This document shows, piece after piece, positions 10,924 to 18,943 of a stretch of 64,000 nucleotides of DNA. The notes beneath the pieces are model-generated. The model did not search any database. It saw only the letters and a program-made list of their open reading frames with translations, and had not been told where the DNA came from. Position 1 is the stretch's first letter. Every line of letters begins with the position of its first letter. Position numbers and translations under genes: made by a program. Source of the DNA: Streptomyces antimycoticus (GTDB taxonomy: Bacteria > Actinomycetota > Actinomycetes > Streptomycetales > Streptomycetaceae); assembly GCF_005405925.1 (NCBI RefSeq), contig NZ_BJHV01000001.1, positions 8,618,001 to 8,682,000 of the forward strand, read 5' to 3'.

Positions 10924-11175
10924 TTGCTCCGCGCGTGCGCCGTTGGTGGGAATGCGCGTAAGAAGGTGGTGGGCGTACGTGTGCGAAGTTGATCGAAGAT
11001 CGGGCAACCGGTGGCGGAAGGCCCGGGATCGGGCATACTCCAACCGCCGCGGTACAGGTCACCACCCCTCGCGATCCGAACGGGCGGGCCGGCCGGCGGC
11101 CGCACCACCGGCGGCGCCGCCACACCCCGGCGCACGTCGCCGCAGCGCCTGAACAGGGGAGAGGAGAGCGCCGCC

Positions 11176-12348
11176 ATGACCGACCACGGCCCGCAGCCGG
11201 TGGAACGCGAGCTGCCCACCGAGGAGGCCCGCGACCTGATTTCGCTCGTCCGCGAGCTGATCGAACGGGAGATCAAGCCCCGGGCCGCCGAGGAGGAGGC
11301 CGCCGGGCACTTCCCCCGCGAGCTGTTCACCCTGCTGTCCGAGTCCGGGCTGCTGGGGCTGGTCCAGCCCGAGGAGTTCGGCGGCGGCGACCAGCCGTAC
11401 GAGGTCTATCTGCAGGTTCTGGAGGAGCTCGCGGCGGCCCGGCTGACCGTCGGCCTCGGCGTCAGCGTCCACACCCTGGCCTGCCACGCCCTCGCCCGCT
11501 ACGGCAGCAAGGAGCAGCTGGCCGAGCACCTTCCCGCGATGCTGGGCGGCGGTCTGCTCGGCGCGTACTGCCTCTCCGAGCCCTCCTCCGGCTCCGACGC
11601 GGCCGGGCTCACCACCCGGGCCACCCGCGACGGGGACACCTGGACGCTTCAGGGCACCAAGGCGTGGATCACCCACGGCGGTATCGCCGACTTCTACACC
11701 GTGCTCGCCCGCACCGGCCCCGAGCGCACCCGGGGCATCAGCGCCTTCCTCGTCCCGGCCGGCACCCCCGGGCTCTCGGCGGCCGCACCCGAGCACAAGA
11801 TGGGCATGGCCGGTTCACCGACGGCCCAGATCCACCTCGACGGGGTGCGGGTCCCCGACGCCCGGCGCATCGGCGAGGAGGGCCAGGGGTTCGCGATCGC
11901 CCTGTCCGCCCTCGACGCGGGCCGTCTCGGCATCGCGGCCTGCGCCGTCGGCGTCGCCCAGGCGGCGCTGGACGAGGCGCTCGCGTACACCGCGCAGCGG
12001 CGGCAGTTCGGCCGGCCGATAGCCGACTTCCAGGGGCTGCGCTTCATGCTCGCCGACATGGCCACCCAGATCGAGGCCGGGCGCGCCCTGTACCTGTCGG
12101 CGGCACGGCTGCGGGACACGGGGCGGCCGTTCTCCAAGCAGGCGGCGATGGCCAAGCTGTTCTGTACGGACGCCGCGATGCGGATCACCACCGACGCCGT
12201 CCAACTGCTCGGCGGATACGGCTACACGGTGGACTTCCCGGTGGAGCGCTATATGCGCGAGGCGAAGGTCCTGCAGATCGTGGAGGGCACCAACCAGATC
12301 CAGCGGGTGGTCATCGCCCGCGCTCTCGCGGGACCTGAGACCGGCTGA
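11176..12348 (+). CDS. acyl-CoA dehydrogenase
   Basis: This FAD enzyme makes a trans-2,3 double bond in an acyl-CoA during fatty-acid or branched-chain amino-acid breakdown. The 390-residue length is standard. Visible features are the N-terminal helical domain, the FAD/substrate segment CLSEPSSGSDAAG (about 132-144) and KAWITHGG (about 162-169), and the C-terminal helices with LLGGYGYTVDFPVER. The segment VEGTNQIQ near 375 carries the Glu used as catalytic base in the short-chain branch. Start ATG 11176 follows GGGGAGAGGAG. It is a single-gene unit; the specific chain length cannot be read from sequence. Confidence 0.93.
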   Translation: MTDHGPQPVERELPTEEARDLISLVRELIEREIKPRAAEEEAAGHFPRELFTLLSESGLLGLVQPEEFGGGDQPYEVYLQVLEELAAARLTVGLGVSVHTLACHALARYGSKEQLAEHLPAMLGGGLLGAYCLSEPSSGSDAAGLTTRATRDGDTWTLQGTKAWITHGGIADFYTVLARTGPERTRGISAFLVPAGTPGLSAAAPEHKMGMAGSPTAQIHLDGVRVPDARRIGEEGQGFAIALSALDAGRLGIAACAVGVAQAALDEALAYTAQRRQFGRPIADFQGLRFMLADMATQIEAGRALYLSAARLRDTGRPFSKQAAMAKLFCTDAAMRITTDAVQLLGGYGYTVDFPVERYMREAKVLQIVEGTNQIQRVVIARALAGPETG

Positions 12349-12394
12349 GCCGGGTGTTTCGGTGGGGGGCGCGGCATGCGCCCCCGCCGTTCGC

Positions 12395-12760
12395 CTACCG
12401 CCGCGTCACCGGGAAGCGGACCGGCTGCGAGCCGGGGCCGCCGAGGTGCGAGAACGGCTGCGTCCGCCAGTCCAGGCCCGCCGGAAGCGTCAGCAGCAGC
12501 GCGGCATCCCGCTCCCGCGCCTCCAGCGACGCGTCGGCTGGTGCGGCGTCGGCCGCCCGGCGGCCGGTGCCGGCGCAGACCGTGAGCCCGAACGGGTCCC
12601 ACGGGGAGGAGCACAGCGCGTGCTCGGGAAGAACGTCCTCGTCGGCGAGGAGCGCGATGGGGTGCGCGCAGTCCGGGCAGATCACCCGGAACATCTCATA
12701 GGTGTCGTTGTGCTCGTCGGTATCGATGTCGCCTGCGTCGAGGCGCTCGAGATGAGGCAT
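12395..12760 (-). CDS. conserved hypothetical protein with CPDC motif
   Basis: The 121-residue protein starts at ATG 12760 behind GAGGGGGAA. It has an acidic start (LDAGDIDTDEHNDTYEMF), a CPDC pair at about 29-32, further Cys near 50 and 62 and a Trp-containing PWDPFGLTVCAG segment, so it may hold a structural zinc. The rest is Ala-rich and then ends with PVTRR. It is soluble with no membrane segment. I recognise it only as a small protein of the kind conserved among streptomycetes. It is divergent from the Lrp-type regulator with a shared 217-bp promoter region, which makes it a candidate target of that regulator. Confidence 0.75.
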   Translation of the reverse strand: MPHLERLDAGDIDTDEHNDTYEMFRVICPDCAHPIALLADEDVLPEHALCSSPWDPFGLTVCAGTGRRAADAAPADASLEARERDAALLLTLPAGLDWRTQPFSHLGGPGSQPVRFPVTRR

Positions 12761-12848
12761 GTGTTTCCCCCTCGGGTGGGCTGGTCGGGCGCGTCGGCCT
12801 CGACCACAGCAAGCATTTCCCTCGCGGCCGCATAGGTAATCGCGGCAA

Positions 12849-12867
12849 CTCATAGGACACCCATGAG
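12849..12867. promoter_or_regulatory. imperfect palindrome CTCATAGG-ACA-CCCATGAG
   Basis: Seven of eight base pairs match across a 3-bp centre, midway between the divergent hypothetical and Lrp genes. It could be the autoregulatory site of the Lrp-type protein. Confidence 0.4.
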
Positions 12868-12977
12868 GAGATGTGGTGTTCGTCACATGCCTGGTGCAGG
12901 TGCGGCGTACGGGCGTCTGTGTCCGCTGTGCCCACCCGTTGTGCCAGAGCCCTCCCGACCACATAAGGTGATCGGCT

Positions 12978-13418
12978 GTGGAGGAGTTGGACAGACAGAT
13001 CGTGGAGCTGCTCGTCAAGGACGGCCGGATGAGCTACACGGACCTGGGCAAGGCCACCGGCCTGTCCACATCGGCCGTGCACCAGCGGGTTCGCCGTCTC
13101 GAACAGCGGGGCGTGATCCGCGGCTATGCCGCCGTCGTGGACCCCGAGGCCGTCGGGCTCCCCCTCACCGCGTTCATCTCGGTCAAACCCTTCGACCCCA
13201 GCGCGCCCGACGACATCTCCGAGCGGCTCGCCGAGGTGCCCGAGATCGAGGCGTGCCACAGCGTCGCGGGCGATGAGAACTACATCCTCAAGGTGCGCGT
13301 GGCCACCCCGCTGGAGCTCGAGCACCTGCTCAGCCGGATCCGCTCGCTGGCCGGGGTCTCCACCCGCACCACCGTGGTCCTCTCCACGCCCTACGAGGCG
13401 CGCCCGCCGCGCGTCTGA
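12978..13418 (+). CDS. Lrp/AsnC family transcriptional regulator
   Basis: The 146-residue protein is a one-component regulator. Residues 1-60 are the winged helix-turn-helix (LDRQIVELLVKDGRMSYTDL, recognition helix STSAVHQRVRRLEQRG). Residues about 65-140 are the RAM/AsnC effector domain, with the characteristic V..C.S.AGDENYILKVR segment that forms the amino-acid-binding and octamer interface. Length and order are standard. It begins at GTG 12978. The neighbouring amidohydrolase at 13486 is on the same strand 67 bp downstream and the divergent hypothetical lies upstream; either may be controlled by it. The effector is probably an amino acid, identity unknown. Confidence 0.92.
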   Translation: MEELDRQIVELLVKDGRMSYTDLGKATGLSTSAVHQRVRRLEQRGVIRGYAAVVDPEAVGLPLTAFISVKPFDPSAPDDISERLAEVPEIEACHSVAGDENYILKVRVATPLELEHLLSRIRSLAGVSTRTTVVLSTPYEARPPRV

Positions 13419-13485
13419 AACGCCCGGGGCTCTCTTACCGGCCCCTTCCGATCCCCTCATCTGATACCCCCCGAGGCAGCCCGCC

Positions 13486-15129
13486 GTGAACGACCCGACC
13501 CCCGCCCAGGCCCCCGAAGGCCGTACCGTCCTGCTGCGCGGAGGTGAGGTCCACAGCCCCGCCGATCCGTTCGCGACCGCGATGGTCGTCGAGCGCGGCA
13601 CCATCGCCTGGGTCGGCTCCGAAGGGGCCGCGGACAGCTTCGCGGACGGCGTGGACGAGATCATCCAGCTGGACGGGGCACTGGTCACCCCGGCGTTCAC
13701 CGATGCGCATGTGCACACCACCGCGACCGGGCTCGCCCTCACCGGACTCGATCTCACCGGCGCCCCTACGCTCGCCGACGCGCTGGAGCGGGTGCGCGCC
13801 TTCGCCGCCGCCCACCCCGCCGACCGGGTGCTGCTCGGTCACGGCTGGGACGCCGCCCGCTGGCCCGAGGGACGGCCGCCGTCGCGGGCCGAACTCGACG
13901 AGGCGACCGGCGGCCGCCCCCTCTATCTCACCCGCATCGATGTGCACTCCGCCGTCGTCACCACCGCCCTCCTGGACCGCGTCCCCGGCGTGTCCGACCT
14001 GGCCGGCCACCACGCCGACGCCCCCCTGACCGGCGCCGCCCACCACGCCGTCCGGGCCGCCGCCCACGCGGCCGTCACCGAGCGGCAGCGCACCGACGCC
14101 CAGCGGGCCGCCCTCGCCCGCGCCGCCTCGCTCGGCATCGGCTCCCTCCACGAATGCGCCGGGCCCGACATCTCCTCCGAGGACGACCTCACCGGGCTGC
14201 TGAGGCTGGCCGCCGGGGAGCCGGGACCGCGGGTGTACGGCTACTGGGCCGAGGCCGCGAGCAGCGCCGCCGACCTGGACAAGGTGCGCGAACTCGGCGC
14301 CATCGGCGCGGCGGGCGACCTCTTCGCCGACGGGGCGCTCGGCTCGCACACGGCGTGTCTCCACCAGCCGTACGCCGACACGCCGCACAGCGGCACCGCC
14401 TATCTGGACGCGGCGGCCATCGCCGCCCACGTCATCGCCTGCACCGAGGCCGGGATCCAGGCCGGATTCCACGCCATCGGCGACGCCGCCGTCACGGCCG
14501 TCGTCGAGGGCGTACGGGCCGCCGCCGACAAGGCCGGGCTCGCCCGCGTCCGCGCCGCCCGCCACCGCGTCGAACACGCCGAAATGCTCACCCCCGAGAC
14601 CATCGCGGCCTTCGCCGACCTCGGCCTCACCGCCTCCGTCCAGCCCGCCTTCGACGCCCTGTGGGGCGGCGAGGACGGCATGTACGCCCAGCGGCTCGGC
14701 CCCGAGCGGGCCCGCACCCTCAACCCGTACGCGGCGCTGCTGCGCGCCGGTGTGCCCCTGGCGCTCGGCTCCGACAGCCCCGTCACCCCGCTCGACCCCT
14801 GGGGCACCGTGCGCGCCGCCGCCTTCCACCGCACCCCGGAGCACCGGATCTCCGCCCGCGCCGCCTTCACCGCCCACACCCGTGGCGGCTGGCGGGCCAT
14901 CGGGCGGGACGACGCCGGCGTCCTGGTGCCCGGCGCGCCCGCCGACTACGCGATCTGGCGCACCGGTGAACTCATCGTGCAGGTGCCCGACACACGGGTC
15001 GCCGGATGGTCGACCGACCCCCGCTCCGGCACTCCCGGCCTGCCCGACCTCACTCCCGGCGGTCAACTGCCCGTCTGCGTGCGCACGGTGGTGGGCGGAC
15101 GCACCGTCCACCTCCGGCCGGACGAGTGA
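13486..15129 (+). CDS. amidohydrolase family protein, YtcJ/DUF-type metal hydrolase
   Basis: The 547-residue cytoplasmic protein belongs to the amidohydrolase superfamily branch related to YtcJ and N-substituted formamide deformylase. It has the N-terminal composite beta domain, the metal motif TDAHVHTTATG (about 71-81, HxH), LLGHGWD, a central ADGALGSHTA segment (about 283-292), GFHAIGDAAV (about 328-337), the RHRVEHAEM metal His segment and the C-terminal GSDSPVTPLDPW (Asp ligand). The substrate is unknown; family members hydrolyse amides or cyclic amidines. It starts at GTG 13486 with a poor ribosome site (GAGGCAG). It is 67 bp behind the Lrp-type regulator and may be its target. Confidence 0.88.
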   Translation: MNDPTPAQAPEGRTVLLRGGEVHSPADPFATAMVVERGTIAWVGSEGAADSFADGVDEIIQLDGALVTPAFTDAHVHTTATGLALTGLDLTGAPTLADALERVRAFAAAHPADRVLLGHGWDAARWPEGRPPSRAELDEATGGRPLYLTRIDVHSAVVTTALLDRVPGVSDLAGHHADAPLTGAAHHAVRAAAHAAVTERQRTDAQRAALARAASLGIGSLHECAGPDISSEDDLTGLLRLAAGEPGPRVYGYWAEAASSAADLDKVRELGAIGAAGDLFADGALGSHTACLHQPYADTPHSGTAYLDAAAIAAHVIACTEAGIQAGFHAIGDAAVTAVVEGVRAAADKAGLARVRAARHRVEHAEMLTPETIAAFADLGLTASVQPAFDALWGGEDGMYAQRLGPERARTLNPYAALLRAGVPLALGSDSPVTPLDPWGTVRAAAFHRTPEHRISARAAFTAHTRGGWRAIGRDDAGVLVPGAPADYAIWRTGELIVQVPDTRVAGWSTDPRSGTPGLPDLTPGGQLPVCVRTVVGGRTVHLRPDE

Positions 15130-15706
15130 CGCGCGGGTGCCCCGTACCGCCGAACGATAAGCCCCCGGCCTGTCGTGGCATCTGAACATCGTCCGTACTG
15201 ACCTGGTCATTTGAGGAAACGGCGCAGGTCATGTGGCTGTTGACAGGGTGCGGTCGGTGGCCGGTAGGTTCGGCCTCGTCCACCACTGGACGCCCGACCG
15301 GGGAATCTTCACGCAGTCGTCGAACGCCGCTGGGCCAGAGGGAGACGCGCCGCCGTGGTGCGCCGCCACTGGGAGCCAGGTCCAGCGCACGGGGGCGAGG
15401 GAGGGATCGCCGGGTCGGCAGGTGCGACCCGGGAGGGGCCCGGACGCTCAGTAGACAACGGCTCTCGGTCGATCCGCAGCCAGCGGGTCCCAGGTCGGCC
15501 CGAAGGGCGTCGGGCCCCCACTCCGCACGCGCACGCCGGCGGACCGTCCCCCGACGCGGGGGCGGGGCCGCCGCCGGGCGAGGAACCCCCGCCATGGCCG
15601 AAGCGTTTCCATAGCCCGAGGTCACAATCCGCACCTCGGGACAACTTCTGGGCGCCCGCGTTATACGGTCACTTCACCACAGCACGACCTGTAGGAAGGC
15701 CGCACC
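15130..15706. other. 577-bp hairpin-rich gap before lnt, candidate leader or ncRNA
   Basis: No convincing protein frame is found here on either strand. A possible vegetative promoter sits at 15240-15270, 440 bp before lnt. After it come several perfect short inverted repeats, such as GGCCCGA-N6-TCGGGCC at 15497-15516 and CCCGAGGT-N10-ACCTCGGG at 15615-15640. A long 5' leader or an independent structured RNA would explain this, but no known RNA family was recognised. Confidence 0.4.
15240..15270 (+). promoter_or_regulatory. possible sigma-HrdB promoter
   Basis: A consensus -35 TTGACA (15240-15245) is followed after 19 bp by TAGGTT (15265-15270), which fits TAnnnT. The spacer is a little long. 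Confidence 0.45.
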
Positions 15707-17494
15707 GTGCCATCGGGTTCCGACACCACCGCCGAAACCGCCCCCACCGGGCCGGACGCAGACCGTCCGGGCCGGCGGACCGGCTCCGCCGTCACGCCGC
15801 CCACCGGCGGCGCCGTCGAAGGCGGCGAGACCCCCGGTGAGGGCGGTGCGGGCGGCGAGAGCGGGACCGCGGCGGCCGCGACCGCGTCCGAGCCGTCCAC
15901 CGGGGAGCGGCGGCCCGGCCGGCCGCGCCGTCTGGGCCTGCTCGCCCGCCGCGAGGCGCGGCGCAGCGCGCTCGCGGCGGTCAGCGGGCTCGCGCTCGGC
16001 CTCGCCTTCCCGCCGTTCGGGGTGTGGCCGCTGTCCCTGGTGGCCGTCGCCGCCCTGGCCCTGCTCACCCACGGCCGGACCGCCCGCCAGGGCGCCTGGA
16101 CGGGCTTCGCCTTCGGGGTGCCGTTCTTCCTGCTGCTGCTGAAGTGGCTCAGCGTGGTGGGCTGGGACGCGGTGATCGGCCTGTCGATCATCCAGGCGGC
16201 CTTTCTCGCGCTGATGGGGGCCGGCCTGGCCCTGGTCTCCCGGCTGCCGGTACCGGCCCTGTGGCCGCTGTGGACGGCCTGTCTGTGGATCGCCGAGGAG
16301 TGGGCCCGCGACCGGGTGCCCTTCGGCGGCTTCCCCTGGGGTCGGCTGGCCTTCGCCAACACCGGCTCGCCCTACACCCCGCTCGCCGCGCTGGGCGGCG
16401 CCCCGCTGGTCACCTTCGGTGTCGCGGTGACGGGCGGGGCCCTGGCCTCCGCCGCGCTGGTCCTGTGGCGGCTGAAGCGCGCCGGGGGCCTCTCGCCGCG
16501 CGGTGCCCTGCCCGCCGCCGGGGCCGTGGCCGTCGCCGCCGCCGTGACGGCGGCCGGATTCGCGGTGCCCATCCCCACGGCCGCCGCCGACTCGGTCGAC
16601 ATCGCCGTCGTCCAGGGCAATGTGCAGCAGCCCGGTATGGACTTCCTGGGCCGCCCCATGATGATCCTCGACAACCATGTGAAGGCGACACTGAACCTGG
16701 CGAAGGACGTCAAGGCCGGCCGGATCGCCAAGCCCGATCTCGTCATTTGGCCGGAAAACGCCTCCGACCTCGATCCCTTCCAGTATCGGGAGGCATACGC
16801 CCGGATCGACGAGGCCGTGAAGGCGATCGGCGTTCCGGTGCTGGTCGGCGCCCTGGTCGACCATCCGACCAAACAGGGCTATGTGGAGAACCAGGGCATC
16901 GTCTGGGACCCGAAGAGCGGCCCCGGCGCCTCGTACACCAAGCAGCATCCGGTGCCTTTCGGTGAGTACGTCCCGTTCCGCCAGGAGCTCAGCAAGATCA
17001 TCACCCGGCTCCAGCGGGTGCCCCGCGACTTCTACCCCGGCGACCACACCGGCGTGCTCAAGGTCGGCCCCGCCCGGCTCGGCGATGTGATCTGCTTCGA
17101 GGTCGCCTACGACGAGATCGTCCGAGACACGGTCAACGCGGGTGCCCGGGCGATCGTCGTCCAGACCAACAACGCCACCTACGGGCGCAGCGGCCAGCCC
17201 GAGCAGCAGCTGGTCATGTCCAAGCTGAGGGCGATCGAACACGGTCGGCCGGTGATCACCGCGGCCACGAGCGGGATCAGCGCCGTGGTCTCCCCGGATG
17301 GCACGATCGAGCAGCGGACGAAAGAATTCACGCAAGATGTGCTCACCGCGCGCATCCCGCTGCGTGACGGCAAGACCCTGGCCGACCGCGTCGGTGCGAT
17401 CCCCGAGTGGGTGCTCGCTATGGTGGGCGTTCTGTCCTGCGCGGCCGCGATCACGATCGGCCGTCGGGGACGTACGGACGAGAAGGGGCAGTAG
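15707..17494 (+). CDS. lnt: apolipoprotein N-acyltransferase
   Basis: Lnt transfers a fatty acyl chain from a phospholipid to the N-terminal Cys of lipoproteins, in the membrane. The 595-residue protein has a disordered N-terminal extension (1-75), about six hydrophobic segments between 80 and 300, a nitrilase-like catalytic domain at about 300-555, and a final hydrophobic anchor near 568-585. The nitrilase triad is visible as E350 (IWPENASD), K412 (SYTKQHP) and C463 (DVICFEV). It starts at GTG 15707 behind AGGAAGG. It is 2 bp upstream of the ppm1 gene; in mycobacteria the two functions are fused in one polypeptide, here they are separate but coupled. Confidence 0.95.
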   Translation: MPSGSDTTAETAPTGPDADRPGRRTGSAVTPPTGGAVEGGETPGEGGAGGESGTAAAATASEPSTGERRPGRPRRLGLLARREARRSALAAVSGLALGLAFPPFGVWPLSLVAVAALALLTHGRTARQGAWTGFAFGVPFFLLLLKWLSVVGWDAVIGLSIIQAAFLALMGAGLALVSRLPVPALWPLWTACLWIAEEWARDRVPFGGFPWGRLAFANTGSPYTPLAALGGAPLVTFGVAVTGGALASAALVLWRLKRAGGLSPRGALPAAGAVAVAAAVTAAGFAVPIPTAAADSVDIAVVQGNVQQPGMDFLGRPMMILDNHVKATLNLAKDVKAGRIAKPDLVIWPENASDLDPFQYREAYARIDEAVKAIGVPVLVGALVDHPTKQGYVENQGIVWDPKSGPGASYTKQHPVPFGEYVPFRQELSKIITRLQRVPRDFYPGDHTGVLKVGPARLGDVICFEVAYDEIVRDTVNAGARAIVVQTNNATYGRSGQPEQQLVMSKLRAIEHGRPVITAATSGISAVVSPDGTIEQRTKEFTQDVLTARIPLRDGKTLADRVGAIPEWVLAMVGVLSCAAAITIGRRGRTDEKGQ

Positions 17495-17496
17495 CC

Positions 17497-17607
17497 GTGA
17501 GCGACGCACGCGAGGCCGAGGAGCCGCGCCGGAGCAACGACCGTGACGATGCGTCTCACGGGCGGAGAAGCGACCAATCCGACGCCGTGAGCGACGCACG
17601 CGAGGCC
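17497..17607 (+). repeat. 21-bp direct repeat of the ppm1 start
   Basis: The sequence beginning GTGAGCGACGCACGCGAGG is present at 17497-17517 and again at 17587-17607, 90 bp apart and in the same frame, each with a possible GTG start (encoding MSDAREA). Confidence 0.85.
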
Positions 17608-18570
17608 GGCGAGCAGAGCGAGAAGGCCGCGGAGCCGCCGGCCGGAGCCGGTGAGCCGAGCGCGCAGGCCGAGGAGCCGGGCACCGGAGCCGACGAGCCC
17701 GGCGCGAAGGCCGAGGCGCCGCGTACCGATGCCGCGGAGCCGCCGGCCGGAGCCGACGAGCCGCTCACCGACGGCGCGGACGTGGAGTCGCGCCGCGCGC
17801 AGCAGGACGACGGTGGCCGGCGGAAGTACGGTCCGCTCGGAACGACCTTGGTGATCATCCCCACCTATAACGAGGCGGAGAACATCAAGCCGATCGTCGA
17901 GCGGGTCCTGGAGTCGGTTCCGGACGCGCACATCCTCGTTGCGGACGACAACAGCCCGGACGGCACCGGCAAGGTCGCCGATGAGTTGGCCGCCGAGGAC
18001 GACCGCGTCAAGGTGCTGCACCGCAAGGGCAAGGAGGGCCTCGGCGCCGCCTATCTGGCCGGGTTCCGCTGGGGCATCGAGCACGGCTACGGCGTGCTGG
18101 TGGAGATGGACGCCGACGGCTCCCACCAGCCCGAGGAGCTGCCCCGGCTGCTCACCGCGCTCAAGGGCGCGGATCTGGTGATCGGTTCCCGCTGGGTGCC
18201 CGGCGGCCGCATCGTCAACTGGCCCAAGTCCCGCGAGTTCATCTCCCGGGGCGGCAGCACATACTCCCGCCTCCTCCTCGATGTGCCGATCCGCGACATG
18301 ACGGCCGGCTATCGCGCGTTCCGCAAGGAGACGCTCGAGGGCATCGGCATGGACGAGGTCGCCTCCCAGGGCTACTGCTTCCAGATCGACCTGGCCTGGC
18401 GGGCCATCAAGGCGGGCTTCCACGTCATCGAGGTTCCGGTCACCTTCATCGAACGCGAGCGCGGCGAGAGCAAGATGAGCCGCGACATCGTCACGGAGGC
18501 GGCCTGGCGGGTCATGTCCTGGGGCGTGGGTTCACGGGTCAACAAGATGCTGGGCCGCAAGGAGCCGTAA
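17497..18570 (+). CDS. ppm1: polyprenol-phosphate mannosyltransferase
   Basis: The enzyme makes polyprenyl-phosphate-mannose from GDP-mannose, the donor for protein O-mannosylation in actinobacteria. The GT2 domain occupies about 115-355 of 357 residues: IIPTYNEAENI, DDNSPDGTG, EMDADGSHQPEE (DxD-type metal site), SRWVPGG and a C-terminal HVIEVPVTF-ERERGESKMS segment. It lacks the membrane anchor of long Dpm forms. Residues 1-110 are a low-complexity acidic extension with repeated EPPAGA-like units, not part of the fold. A 21-bp sequence that includes the start codon occurs at 17497 and again in frame at 17587, so either GTG could be used. It follows lnt by 2 bp. Confidence 0.93.
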   Translation: MSDAREAEEPRRSNDRDDASHGRRSDQSDAVSDAREAGEQSEKAAEPPAGAGEPSAQAEEPGTGADEPGAKAEAPRTDAAEPPAGADEPLTDGADVESRRAQQDDGGRRKYGPLGTTLVIIPTYNEAENIKPIVERVLESVPDAHILVADDNSPDGTGKVADELAAEDDRVKVLHRKGKEGLGAAYLAGFRWGIEHGYGVLVEMDADGSHQPEELPRLLTALKGADLVIGSRWVPGGRIVNWPKSREFISRGGSTYSRLLLDVPIRDMTAGYRAFRKETLEGIGMDEVASQGYCFQIDLAWRAIKAGFHVIEVPVTFIERERGESKMSRDIVTEAAWRVMSWGVGSRVNKMLGRKEP

Positions 18571-18584
18571 GTCCGGCTCCGGCT

Positions 18585-18612
18585 CCGGACCCGGACCCGG
18601 GTCCGGGTCCGG
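18585..18612 (+). terminator. 28-bp perfect GC palindrome after ppm1
   Basis: The arms 18585-18598 and 18599-18612 (CCGGACCCGGACCC and its complement) form a perfect palindrome 15 bp behind the ppm1 stop codon, within a run of GGGTCC repeats. A terminator role is likely; a 6-bp direct repeat runs through it. Confidence 0.6.
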
Positions 18613-18729
18613 GTCCGGGCTTCCGGTCCTTCGGGCCGGAGCCTCCGGTCCTTCGCCGTCGCGCTCGGAGTAGTTCCGCGGGCGTCCTTCCGCCCCATAC
18701 CGGACACTTGAGGCGGAAGGAGGCGGAAC

Positions 18730-18918
18730 ATGGCTAAAGCGACCACGAAGAGCGGGAAGTCGACAGCGCGCGGCATGGCGGCCCGAGGGAGCGCCAAGTC
18801 GGGCAGCATGGAGATGCGGACCAAGGAGGATCTGTACCGCGAGGCCCAGAAGGCGGGCATCGAGGGCAGATCCCAGATGTCCAAGAGTCAGCTGATCTCG
18901 GCACTGCGCCACCGCTGA
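18730..18918 (+). CDS. small basic Rho_N/SAP-like protein
   Basis: The 62-residue protein has a Lys/Ser/Ala-rich tail (1-28) and a small helical domain at about 29-60 (RTKEDLYREAQKAGI, then MSKSQLISALR). The DLYREAQ...GRS.MSK..LI..L pattern is that of the Rho termination factor N-terminal or SAP-like fold, which binds nucleic acid or packs on a protein. It starts at ATG 18730 behind a very strong AAGGAGG box, so it is probably made in quantity. It stands alone and converges on the antiporter operon. Its role is unknown. Confidence 0.85.
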   Translation: MAKATTKSGKSTARGMAARGSAKSGSMEMRTKEDLYREAQKAGIEGRSQMSKSQLISALRHR

Positions 18919-18943
18919 CCACGAGGCCGAGCGCGCCTGGGTC

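Larger units (their letters stand above)
10791..11175. other. divergent promoter region, chitinase / acyl-CoA dehydrogenase
   Basis: The 385-bp gap carries the two DasR-like boxes near its left side. The right part, before the dehydrogenase, is Pro/Arg-coding-like GC-rich DNA with no recognisable gene or repeat; the promoter of the dehydrogenase should lie there but no clear -35/-10 was found. Confidence 0.5.

Noticed and set aside
13435..15210. Long leftward frame opposite the amidohydrolase
   Set aside because: Gly/Val/Ala-rich shadow of the real gene caused by high third-position GC; no domain or ribosome site.
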